DNA of 20,314 bases from an uncultured Chloracidobacterium sp. (GTDB lineage Bacteria; Acidobacteriota; Blastocatellia; Pyrinomonadales; Pyrinomonadaceae), in contig CALDGX010000204.1 of the NCBI GenBank assembly GCA_937941715.1, positions 1 through 20,314 of the forward strand, given 5' to 3'. This document shows positions 8,121 to 15,407 of this stretch, piece by piece. The notes beneath the pieces were generated by a model. It was not told where the DNA came from and did no database searches. It saw only the letters and a list, made by a program, of their open reading frames with translations. A program made the translations under genes and the position numbers. How positions within the stretch are numbered: position 1 is the stretch's first letter; the number at the start of each line of letters is the position of its first letter.

Positions 8121-9665
8121 TTGAATCACGAAACTATCATCATCCTCGATTTTGGCTCGCAATATACACAGCTGATCGCCAGGCGCGTGCGCGAGCAGGG
8201 CGTCTATTGCGAGATCCATCCGTTTCACCTGTCGGCCGAGGCGATCATGGCCAAACGTCCGAAAGGCGTGATACTGTCCGGCGGCCCGTCGAGCGTGACC
8301 GACGATGACGCGCCGCGGGTGGCAGCTGATTTTTATGACCGGATCGACGTCCCGATACTGGGTATCTGTTATGGAATGCAGCTCGTCGCCGTCGACCTCG
8401 GCGGTACCAGCGAGCCGGCCGCCAGACGCGAGTACGGCGCGGCGACGCTCAAGGTGCTGAGCGGCAAGACCGCTCTGTTCAACGAGCTTCCCTTCAATCT
8501 CGACGTGTGGATGAGTCACGGCGACCACGTCACCAAATTGCCCGACGGGTTTGCGACAACGGCGACGACCGGCGACGTTATCACCGCCATCGAGAACGAC
8601 GAACGCTCGATCTACTGCGTCCAGTTTCACCCCGAGGTTTCGCACACGCCGCTTGGCAAAGAGATCATTCGCAATTTCGTTTTTAACGTCTGCGGCTGTC
8701 GGGGCGATTGGACGCCGGCACAGTTTATTAAAGAGGAGATCGAGCGCATTCGCCAGATCGTCGGCCCGTCGGGCAATGTCGTCTGCGGCCTTTCTGGGGG
8801 CGTCGACTCGACGGTTGCGGCCGTACTCGTCCACGAGGCGATCGGCGATCGGCAGACCTGCATTTTCGTCAACAGCGGCCTGCTCCGGGCCGATGAGTTT
8901 GAAAACACGCTCGAGATGTACAAGGACAACCTTCATCTCAACGTCGTCGGCGTCGACGCGTCGGCCGAGTTTTACGCGGCACTTGACGGCGTTTCGGACC
9001 CCGAGCTCAAGCGCAAGGCGATCGGGCGGACCTTCATCGAGACCTTTGACCGCGAGGCGAAGCGAATCGGCGACGTCAAATTCCTCGTCCAGGGCACGCT
9101 ATACCCGGATGTCATCGAGTCGGTCTCGATCCGCGGCTCGTCTGTTACGATCAAAACGCATCACAACGTCGGCGGCCTGCCCGATAAGATGAACCTTGAG
9201 CTGATCGAGCCGCTTCGCGAGCTTTTCAAGGACGAGGTGCGTCTGATCGGCAGGGATCTCGGCATTCCGGCCAAGCTCATCGAAAGGCATCCTTTCCCGG
9301 GACCGGGACTCGCCGTCCGGATCCTCGGCGATATCACCACCGAAAAGGTCGAATTGCTGCAAAAGGCCGACCGCATCTTCATCGAGGAACTTCATAATTT
9401 TGGCGTCTATAATGACGTGTGGCAGGCATTTGCCGTGCTCCTGCCGATCCAATCGGTTGGCGTGATGGGCGATTTTCGAACCTACGAGCGGACCGTCGCC
9501 CTGCGCGCCGTCACCTCGACCGACGGTATGACGGCCGACTGGGCGCGTGTCTCGCACGACCTGCTCGCAAAGGTGTCGTCACGTATCACCAGTGAGATCC
9601 GCGGCATCAACCGCGTCGTTTACGACATCACCTCAAAACCGCCGGGAACGATCGAGTGGGAATAA
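8121..9665 (+). CDS. guaA: GMP synthase (glutamine-hydrolysing)
   Basis: GuaA converts XMP, ATP and glutamine to GMP in purine synthesis. The protein of 514 residues has the full family layout. The N-terminal class I glutamine amidotransferase has Cys83 in GICYGMQ, with His170 and Glu172 in FHPEVSH. The ATP pyrophosphatase domain has its P-loop SGGVDS at 225-230. The C-terminal dimerisation domain ends in the conserved KPPGTIEWE. I place the start at TTG 8121: GGAG at 8109-8112 lies eight bases before it and the family-like sequence begins there, whereas the in-frame ATG at 8088 overlaps the promoter -10 box. Length matches the usual 510-525 residues. It appears to be a single-gene unit with its own promoter and terminator. 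Confidence 0.97.
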   Translation: MNHETIIILDFGSQYTQLIARRVREQGVYCEIHPFHLSAEAIMAKRPKGVILSGGPSSVTDDDAPRVAADFYDRIDVPILGICYGMQLVAVDLGGTSEPAARREYGAATLKVLSGKTALFNELPFNLDVWMSHGDHVTKLPDGFATTATTGDVITAIENDERSIYCVQFHPEVSHTPLGKEIIRNFVFNVCGCRGDWTPAQFIKEEIERIRQIVGPSGNVVCGLSGGVDSTVAAVLVHEAIGDRQTCIFVNSGLLRADEFENTLEMYKDNLHLNVVGVDASAEFYAALDGVSDPELKRKAIGRTFIETFDREAKRIGDVKFLVQGTLYPDVIESVSIRGSSVTIKTHHNVGGLPDKMNLELIEPLRELFKDEVRLIGRDLGIPAKLIERHPFPGPGLAVRILGDITTEKVELLQKADRIFIEELHNFGVYNDVWQAFAVLLPIQSVGVMGDFRTYERTVALRAVTSTDGMTADWARVSHDLLAKVSSRITSEIRGINRVVYDITSKPPGTIEWE

Positions 9666-9676
9666 CCAAACCACAG

Positions 9677-9721
9677 GCGGATGACGTCGATATCCCGAGT
9701 ATCTGCGTCGTCCGCTTTTTT
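9677..9721 (+). terminator. Intrinsic terminator after guaA
   Basis: GCGGATGACG (9677-9686) pairs with CGTCGTCCGC (9706-9715), ten pairs including one G-U, followed by six T (9716-9721). The loop can extend the stem with GATA/TATC. It lies 11 bases after the guaA stop. Confidence 0.85.
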
Positions 9722-9734
9722 ACCGCCGCCGCCG

Positions 9735-9764
9735 TTGGACACGCCCGTTAATCCCGAATAATAT
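9735..9764 (+). promoter_or_regulatory. Likely promoter of the symporter gene
   Basis: TTGGAC (9735-9740) and TAATAT (9759-9764) with an 18-base spacer. Transcription from about 9771 gives a 35-base leader that contains GGAG (9794-9797) eight bases before the ATG at 9806. Confidence 0.55.
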
Positions 9765-9805
9765 TGGAAAGTCTTTTCTTTACCTTAAAATTCGGAGTCA
9801 TCTAA

Positions 9806-11299
9806 ATGACCAACTTCAACTGGCTTCTGGACGGAAGCATTGTCGGGCTTTATCTGCTTGTGACAATGGCGGCGGGCCTTTACGTGCGTAAGTACGTGGG
9901 CAAGGTCGACGATTTTCTGGTCGCGGGCCGCGAGATGAATGTCTATCTCGGTATCGCCTCGCTCGCGGCGACCGAGTTTGGCATCGTCACCTGTATGTAC
10001 ACGGCCGAGGCCGGTTATAAATATGGTTTTGCCGGTGCGACGCCCGGCCTTGCGATGGCTGCGTCGATGCTCGTCATCGGTTACACGGGTTTCTGCATCA
10101 AGCCGCTGCGTGATTCGGGCGTGATAACCATTCCGCAGTTGATCGAGCAAAAGTTCGGACCGCGTGTCCGCTGGGCGGCCGGCGTGGTGATCGTACTCGG
10201 CGGCCTGCTGAACATGGGCGTCTTCCTTCGGATCGGCGGACAGTTTCTGGTCACGATCGTCGGGCTGAAAGTGACGTCGTTCAACCTGTTCGGCTTTCAG
10301 GTCGGCTACCTCGAGGCGATGATGACCGTCCTGCTCGTCGGCGTTGCGACGTACACGATCCTTGGCGGAATGCTGTCGGTGCTGATCACCGATTTCCTGC
10401 AGTTCATTGTAATGAGCGTGGGCCTGATCGCGGTCACCGTACTGGTGCTGGTCAACGTCGGCTGGGAAAAGATAGTGACGACGGTCGAGACAAATTACGG
10501 TGCCGGCGGCTTTAACCCCTTTGTCCATCCCGATCTGGGGTGGCAATACGTCGTCTTTCAGATACTGCTCAACTTTGCCGCCGTGCTCACGTGGCAGACC
10601 ACGATCGCCCGTGTGCTGGCCGCCAAGGATTCGCGCACCGGACAGCAGATCTATATGCGGACGAGCTTCTTTTTCGTCTGCCGCTTTCTGATCCCCGGCA
10701 TTTGGGGCATCGCCGCACTGGCGACGCTCGGCAAGATGACCAATTCGCTCGACGCGATGCCGACCTTTCTCGCGACATTTGTACCCATCGGGCTGATGGG
10801 ACTATGTATCGCGGCAATGCTCGCGGCCGATATGTCGACCGACTCGAGCTATATGCTCTCGTGGGGCAGCGTGATCTATAACGACATCATGGCGCCGTTT
10901 CGCAAGACGCCCTGGTCTGAGAAAAAGGGCATTTTCGTCAACCGCACGATAGTCGCGGCGATCGGCGTCTTTCTGCTCTTTTACGGGCTCTGGTATCCGC
11001 TGGAGGGCGACGTCTGGACCTATCTGGGCATAACGGGAACGATCTACCTCGCCTGTATATCGGTCCTCCTGATCTCAAGCTGTTACTGGAAAAGGGCCAA
11101 CAGCTGGGGAGCGACCGCCGCGATCATCGTGTCCGCGCTCATACCCGCGGCGTTCCTTGTGCTCGAAAAAACGCCGTCGACACGGGAATTTGCCAAGGCC
11201 GTCGGGCCGTACTATTCAGGCATTGCCGCGTATGCCGGGGCGGCCGCGGCGATGATCATTTTTTCGCTGCTTAAACCGAAAGGAGGGCAAGAAGTATGA
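9806..11299 (+). CDS. Sodium:solute symporter (SSS/SLC5 family)
   Basis: An inner-membrane protein of 497 residues with about 13 hydrophobic helices. It takes up a solute with sodium. Family features visible include VDDFLVAGREMNVYLGIAS after the first helix, the segment TEFGIVTCMYTAEAGYKYG, and LAADMSTDSSYMLSWGS near residue 340, which carries the Ser/Thr-rich sodium-binding region of the family. GGAG lies eight bases before the ATG. The stop codon overlaps the start of a 42-residue membrane protein (ATGA), so the two are probably translated together. The converging genes encode a GHMP sugar kinase and a sugar nucleotidyltransferase, so a sugar or sugar acid is the likeliest substrate. That is a guess from context; sequence alone does not fix the substrate. 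Confidence 0.92.
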   Translation: MTNFNWLLDGSIVGLYLLVTMAAGLYVRKYVGKVDDFLVAGREMNVYLGIASLAATEFGIVTCMYTAEAGYKYGFAGATPGLAMAASMLVIGYTGFCIKPLRDSGVITIPQLIEQKFGPRVRWAAGVVIVLGGLLNMGVFLRIGGQFLVTIVGLKVTSFNLFGFQVGYLEAMMTVLLVGVATYTILGGMLSVLITDFLQFIVMSVGLIAVTVLVLVNVGWEKIVTTVETNYGAGGFNPFVHPDLGWQYVVFQILLNFAAVLTWQTTIARVLAAKDSRTGQQIYMRTSFFFVCRFLIPGIWGIAALATLGKMTNSLDAMPTFLATFVPIGLMGLCIAAMLAADMSTDSSYMLSWGSVIYNDIMAPFRKTPWSEKKGIFVNRTIVAAIGVFLLFYGLWYPLEGDVWTYLGITGTIYLACISVLLISSCYWKRANSWGATAAIIVSALIPAAFLVLEKTPSTREFAKAVGPYYSGIAAYAGAAAAMIIFSLLKPKGGQEV

Positions 11300-11424
11300 G
11301 GTATTTTTGGTTGATCCTGACGGTGGCCGCGGTCGTGTGGTACACATTTGTGACCGCGTATGTCGCATTCAAGGGCGTGACCGACATCCGGGAAATGCTC
11401 AAGAAACTAGCCGACAAAAAGTGA
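11296..11424 (+). CDS. 42-residue single-helix membrane protein, likely symporter accessory subunit
   Basis: This short gene starts with ATG inside the symporter stop (ATGA overlap) and has a strong ribosome binding site, AGGAGGG at 11281-11287, eight bases upstream. The product has one membrane helix (residues about 4-24, starting RYFWLILTVAAVVWY) and a charged amphipathic tail (TDIREMLKKLADKK). Small one-helix partners encoded next to sodium:solute symporters are known as a general pattern, so a role in assembly or control of the 497-residue transporter is likely. Its last 18 bases overlap the 3' end of the convergent kinase gene. The gene is too short for many annotation cut-offs. The overlap and ribosome binding site make it convincing; the function is inference. 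Confidence 0.8.
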   Translation: MRYFWLILTVAAVVWYTFVTAYVAFKGVTDIREMLKKLADKK

Positions 11425-12615
11425 TCCGGGCGCCTCGGCCCGCGACGGCCGCGTGACGAAGAAATCGCTCGCCGCCGTGTGTTCCGGGTATCGCTCGAGA
11501 TAATGCCGCCGCCATTCTCCACAAAAGCGGTCAGCGTCCCGCGTCGGCACCAGAGCGTAAACGCTGCCGCCGAACCCGGCACCAAACGCTGATGCCGCGG
11601 CGGCCCCGATCTCGCGGGCCGCGGCCTGCAAAAAGACGGTTTCCGGTACCTGATTGCCGAGCAGATGTTCGGCATTTTTTTGCGAGCGGTCGATAAGTTC
11701 GCCGATCCGTTCGAAACTTCCCTCGGCGAGGTGCGCAGCCGCGGCCGGGATCAGCTCGTAATTCTCGGCATAGAACTGATCTATCCGGTCCGCCATTTCA
11801 GCGGCCGAAAAGCTAAATTTTCCACTACCCGCCGCTGCCCGGACAGCTGCGATCCCGAGGTCGTCGATAAGGCCGCGAAGCGAGTTTTTGCCGCCGAATG
11901 ACGCCGTGAGTTCCCTGACCATTCGCGAGACGCGGTTGTAGCGTTCGCGTGCGTCGCCCGTCTTTTCGGCGATCACGCCGCTCGCGGCGACAACGAACGA
12001 CATTTCCGCAGGAAACCTGAACTCAGCCTCCGGCCTGAGCGGAGCAAATGAGAACATACTCAGCGTGTCGCGGCGGCCGAGCATTATCGCCGCATGATCC
12101 TGGCTGCCGCCAAACGTGCCGACTCCGTCAGCACCCGCAAGCGAGCGAAAGGCGCCGCCGTTCTCGATGCATCCGAGGTACTCGGCGAGCTCGGCACCGC
12201 TCGGCAGGACCTCTCTGAAAGAGTCTGTCTTGTTCAGGCCGTTGACCGACGCCAACGCGGCAAACACCATTATCATCATCGCGCTCGAGCTCGAAAGCCC
12301 GGCGGCCTTTGGCAGGTCGCTCGTAAACCTGATCGTCGCCCCGCGCGTCATCGCCTCGGGAAAATTGCGGGTCAGACGCTGTGCCGTCTCGAACGCATAG
12401 TTGCCCCAATGTCCGGCTGCGGGCCGCTGTCCGCCGCTCAGTTCGAACGAGACCGTGTGGCCGGTATCGAGGCTCTCGACCTCGACCGTGCGGTCATCTC
12501 GTTTCTCGATCGCTGCGCGAAAGCCGCGGTCGATGGCGCAGACGATGCTCCGGCCGCCGCAATAGTCGGTGTGCTTGCCCAGAAACTCGATCCTGCCGGG
12601 AATGAATATTTGCAT
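11407..12615 (-). CDS. Galactokinase-like GHMP sugar kinase
   Basis: A cytoplasmic kinase of 402 residues that would phosphorylate a sugar at C1. The three GHMP motifs are present: PGRIEFLGKHTDY (6-18), the ATP loop DLPKAAGLSSSSA (100-112) and GAGFGGSVYALV near residue 355. Asp173 in SQDH stands where galactokinases have the catalytic Asp. The galactokinase signature is normally GEHTDY; here it is GKHTDY, so the Glu that contacts the sugar C6 hydroxyl is Lys14. A sugar acid or another altered sugar is therefore possible. It starts three bases after the stop of the nucleotidyltransferase gene and has no clear ribosome binding site, suggesting coupled translation. It is related to galK, but I withhold the symbol because the substrate is uncertain. 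Confidence 0.88.
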   Translation of the reverse strand: MQIFIPGRIEFLGKHTDYCGGRSIVCAIDRGFRAAIEKRDDRTVEVESLDTGHTVSFELSGGQRPAAGHWGNYAFETAQRLTRNFPEAMTRGATIRFTSDLPKAAGLSSSSAMMIMVFAALASVNGLNKTDSFREVLPSGAELAEYLGCIENGGAFRSLAGADGVGTFGGSQDHAAIMLGRRDTLSMFSFAPLRPEAEFRFPAEMSFVVAASGVIAEKTGDARERYNRVSRMVRELTASFGGKNSLRGLIDDLGIAAVRAAAGSGKFSFSAAEMADRIDQFYAENYELIPAAAAHLAEGSFERIGELIDRSQKNAEHLLGNQVPETVFLQAAAREIGAAAASAFGAGFGGSVYALVPTRDADRFCGEWRRHYLERYPEHTAASDFFVTRPSRAEAPGSLFVG

Positions 12616-12618
12616 CAG

Positions 12619-13413
12619 TTAAAGAGTATTGCCGGCCGCCAGCAAACGCGACACCGCCTCGATGTCTGCACGCGACGACAGATCGAGCACTCCTTCGTCG
12701 GACCTTATCGCCGCAAAACTGACGCCCATCTTATCGATCAGGTACTGAACCGCGGCCGTGATCTCATACTCACCCCGCACCGACGGAGCGATCGTCCGGC
12801 AGGCCGTAAATATCGCCGGCGGCATCAGCCAGGCGTTCATCGAGACTGCCGAATCGGCTTCGACGGTCTCGGGCTTTTCGGCAATGCTTCGGACCATTCC
12901 GCGTGCGTCGATATCGACCGTCGCAAATTTTGCGATACGGTCGGGCGCGATATTGCTCCGCTCGATGAGTCCCTCGCGGCTGAAAGCGAGCATAGCCGGC
13001 CGGCCGGCAGCACGCAGCCGCCTGAGGCTGTCGACCGGATACAGATTGTCCGAATTAACGACCAGAAACAGCTCGTCGCCGACGCGTTCGGCAGCCGCGA
13101 GCACCGCGTCGGCCGTACCTTTGGCCTCGGCCTGCTCGGCAAAGTCGATCGCCAACCCGCGCTTACTGCAAAAGTCGCGGATCGCCGTATGTTCAGGCCC
13201 GATCACCAGACACACGTCGCTAAAACCCGCCGACGCGAGGTTCTCGACGATCAACTCGAGCAATGTTATTCCGCCGGCGACCGGGATCAGGGCCTTGATG
13301 CCCGCGTCGGCAAAACGCTGCTGTTCGGCGGTCAGCGCCGTACCGGTTGCGGCACGCATCCGCGTCCCGAGGCCGCGGGCCAGTATCACTGCTTTTTTGG
13401 GGAATGATGCCAC
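12619..13413 (-). CDS. Sugar-1-phosphate nucleotidyltransferase
   Basis: A cytoplasmic enzyme of 264 residues of the NTP-transferase fold, which joins a sugar 1-phosphate to an NTP to give an NDP-sugar and pyrophosphate. The nucleotide-binding signature is AVILARGLGTRMR near residue 8. The metal-binding Asp is likely in VVNSDNLYP, and IAEKPETV carries the Glu-Lys pair of the sugar site. The start is GTG at 13413, with an in-frame stop two codons upstream, so it cannot extend further. It is the first gene of a two-gene unit with the GHMP kinase; the kinase would supply its sugar 1-phosphate. The sugar and nucleotide specificity cannot be read from the sequence. Confidence 0.88.
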   Translation of the reverse strand: MASFPKKAVILARGLGTRMRAATGTALTAEQQRFADAGIKALIPVAGGITLLELIVENLASAGFSDVCLVIGPEHTAIRDFCSKRGLAIDFAEQAEAKGTADAVLAAAERVGDELFLVVNSDNLYPVDSLRRLRAAGRPAMLAFSREGLIERSNIAPDRIAKFATVDIDARGMVRSIAEKPETVEADSAVSMNAWLMPPAIFTACRTIAPSVRGEYEITAAVQYLIDKMGVSFAAIRSDEGVLDLSSRADIEAVSRLLAAGNTL

Positions 13414-13449
13414 GATCTATGCGAGGTGTCGGCGGTCCCGATCCTGTAT

Positions 13450-13478
13450 ATCGTACGTTATCAGATATCGGCGTTCAA
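13450..13478 (-). promoter_or_regulatory. Possible promoter of the nucleotidyltransferase-kinase pair
   Basis: On the minus strand TTGAAC (13473-13478) and TACGAT (13450-13455) are separated by 17 bases, giving a leader of about 30 bases before the GTG start. The -10 match is only four of six, so this is tentative. Confidence 0.35.
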
Positions 13479-13532
13479 ACCGCGATCTCCCTCGACATTT
13501 ACACGAAAATTGAAACTTTCCAGTGTGCCCGG

Positions 13533-13541
13533 TGGTAATAT
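13533..13541 (+). promoter_or_regulatory. Possible extended -10 promoter of the M61 gene
   Basis: TGGTAATAT matches the extended -10 form TGnTATAAT closely. No -35 box lies at the right distance (TTGAAA at 13510 is 20 bases away). It would start transcription near 13548, about 18 bases before the ATG at 13566, which has no Shine-Dalgarno sequence. Confidence 0.35.
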
Positions 13542-13565
13542 TGTCTTCAGGCCCCAAATAAATAT

Positions 13566-15347
13566 ATGAATTCTCTTAGACGTTGCGTTCCGTTCGCTCT
13601 CCTGCTCGTTTTGATAGTCGGCGTGCAGGCCGGCTTTGCCCAAAAAGGCAAGCTCGATGTCACGTACACCGTTGCACTTAACGATGTCGCCAGCCAGCAG
13701 TTTCATATCACGACCGATATCAAAAATATCGATCAGCCCCGGCTCGACCTCGCTCTGCCGACATGGGCTCCCGGTTGGTACACGGTCGAAAATTACTACA
13801 AGAACGTGCTCCGCTTTCGCATCACGGACGCCGCCGGCAAGGTCCTGCCGCTGCGTATGACGCGCAAACAGACATGGAACGTCGACACCAAAGGGATCAA
13901 GCAGATCCGCGTCGAATATGATTACAGCGCGACCGTGCTGGGGCTGAATCAGGCCAAGATCGCGACCGATTTTGCGTTTTTCACCGGTATTCAGCTATTT
14001 CTCGAACCGCTCGGCCACCGCACCACGCCGAGCACCGTCAAATTTCAATTGCCCGGCGGCTGGAAGCTGATGTCTGCCCTCAAGGAAACGGCCGACCCCA
14101 TGACCTTTACCGCCGCCGATTACGACACGCTGGTCGACGCGCCTGCATTGATGGGCAATTTTGACGTCACGCAGTTTGAGGTCGAGGGCAAGCCGCATTA
14201 CTTCGCGGCGTATCCGGCGGGCAAGTTCAACGCCGAAAAGTCAAAGAAGTTTACTGAACTGCTCGGCTCGACCATCAAGGCTCAAAGTGCCATCTTTGGC
14301 GGTCTGCCGTACGAAAAATACGTCGCCTTTTACTTCTTTATGCCGGCACAGTCCAACGCCAGCGGCGCGCTTGAGCACCTCAACTCGTACGTCGCTTTTG
14401 CTCCGGCCGGCGAACGCTCGACGCCCGAGGGCATCCTCGGTACCGGCTCGCACGAGTTTTTTCACCTTTGGAACGTCAAACGGATCCGCCCGGCCGAAAT
14501 GTGGCCGTACGATTACTCGCGTGAGAACGAAACGCCGCTGCTGTGGGTTTCTGAGGGATTTACTAACTATTACGGCATCATCGGCACGTACCGCGGCGGC
14601 GTGACCTCGCGGGAGAGCTTTCTGGCAAACGCCGCCGGTGCCGCGGCCGGCATCGAAAACACCGAGGCCCGCAAGTACATCGCACCGGCCAATTCGTCCG
14701 TCTCGACCTGGGCCGGTTATGATACGCCCGTCGCTTTCGGCATCTCATACTACACGCAGGGCCAGAACCTCGCCTGCCTGCTCGACCTGTCGATACTCAA
14801 CGACACGGACGGCAAATACCGGCTCGACGACGTGATGCGCGCCCTCTATAACGACCACTACAAAAAAGGACGCGGCTTTACGACCGATGATATGATCGCG
14901 ATCGTCAATCGTTTGACGGGCAAAAATTACCGCGAGTTTTATGATCGTTACGTTTTCGGCACCGACGTGCCCGACTATGACCGGATCTTCGGGTACGCCG
15001 GTTACAAGCTCGAACGGAAAATGCAGGCTTCGCCGGATTTCGGCTTTAATGTGAGGCCGCGTAACGGCGGATTTACGATCACCGGCATCGAGCCCAACGG
15101 TGCGGCTGACAAGGCCAAACTGCGGATCGACGACGTCATCACCAAGGTCAACGGCGTTTCGCCGTTCGAAGCACCGTTCGGCACTTTTGCCGGCAAGGAG
15201 ATAACGCTCACGGTCAACCGCGACGGCACCGAGTCTGAAATGAAAATGACCGTCGGTTCGAGGCAATTTACCGATTTCTCCTTGGCCGAAATGCCCGACG
15301 CCTCGCCCAAACAGCGGGCCGTCCGCGACCAGTGGCTGAAACGATAG
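13566..15347 (+). CDS. M61-family metallopeptidase (glycyl aminopeptidase type) with PDZ domain
   Basis: An exported zinc peptidase of 593 residues. Residues 1-25 form a signal peptide ending near GFAQ. About 30-200 is the N-terminal beta domain of the M61 family (LPTWAPGWYTVENY). The catalytic domain has HEFFH at 296-300 and the third zinc ligand Glu330 in WVSEGFTNYYG, with the family extension LWNVKRIRP. About 490-575 is a PDZ domain (GFNVRPRNGGFTITGIEPNG). Length is normal for the family. Family members remove N-terminal residues from peptides, often with preference for Gly or Ala. The amidase gene follows after 60 bases on the same strand, so the two may be cotranscribed. No Shine-Dalgarno sequence is seen before the ATG. 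Confidence 0.93.
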   Translation: MNSLRRCVPFALLLVLIVGVQAGFAQKGKLDVTYTVALNDVASQQFHITTDIKNIDQPRLDLALPTWAPGWYTVENYYKNVLRFRITDAAGKVLPLRMTRKQTWNVDTKGIKQIRVEYDYSATVLGLNQAKIATDFAFFTGIQLFLEPLGHRTTPSTVKFQLPGGWKLMSALKETADPMTFTAADYDTLVDAPALMGNFDVTQFEVEGKPHYFAAYPAGKFNAEKSKKFTELLGSTIKAQSAIFGGLPYEKYVAFYFFMPAQSNASGALEHLNSYVAFAPAGERSTPEGILGTGSHEFFHLWNVKRIRPAEMWPYDYSRENETPLLWVSEGFTNYYGIIGTYRGGVTSRESFLANAAGAAAGIENTEARKYIAPANSSVSTWAGYDTPVAFGISYYTQGQNLACLLDLSILNDTDGKYRLDDVMRALYNDHYKKGRGFTTDDMIAIVNRLTGKNYREFYDRYVFGTDVPDYDRIFGYAGYKLERKMQASPDFGFNVRPRNGGFTITGIEPNGAADKAKLRIDDVITKVNGVSPFEAPFGTFAGKEITLTVNRDGTESEMKMTVGSRQFTDFSLAEMPDASPKQRAVRDQWLKR

Positions 15348-15407
15348 CGACCATTAGCGGCGGTCCTGGCCGTCAGGCCGCCGTATGAATAAGGCTTCGA
15401 TAACATT

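Noticed and set aside
7752..8936. 394-codon minus-strand frame across the AraC and guaA region
   Set aside because: It runs through the guaA promoter and opposite the amidotransferase domain, with no recognisable motifs; a shadow frame.
9785..10546. 253-codon minus-strand frame opposite the symporter
   Set aside because: Antisense to membrane helices of a clear SSS protein; its Asp/His/Arg-rich composition is the mirror of hydrophobic codons.
12094..13407. 437-codon open frame on the plus strand opposite the kinase and nucleotidyltransferase genes
   Set aside because: It is antisense to two genes with clear family motifs, crosses both of them, and is rich in Arg, Asp and His without any domain pattern. 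Long open antisense frames are usual at this GC content.
15359..15382. Hairpin between the M61 and amidase genes as a terminator
   Set aside because: The stem is short and bulged (GGCGG-t-CCT with AGG-CCGCC) and has no T-run, so termination is unlikely.
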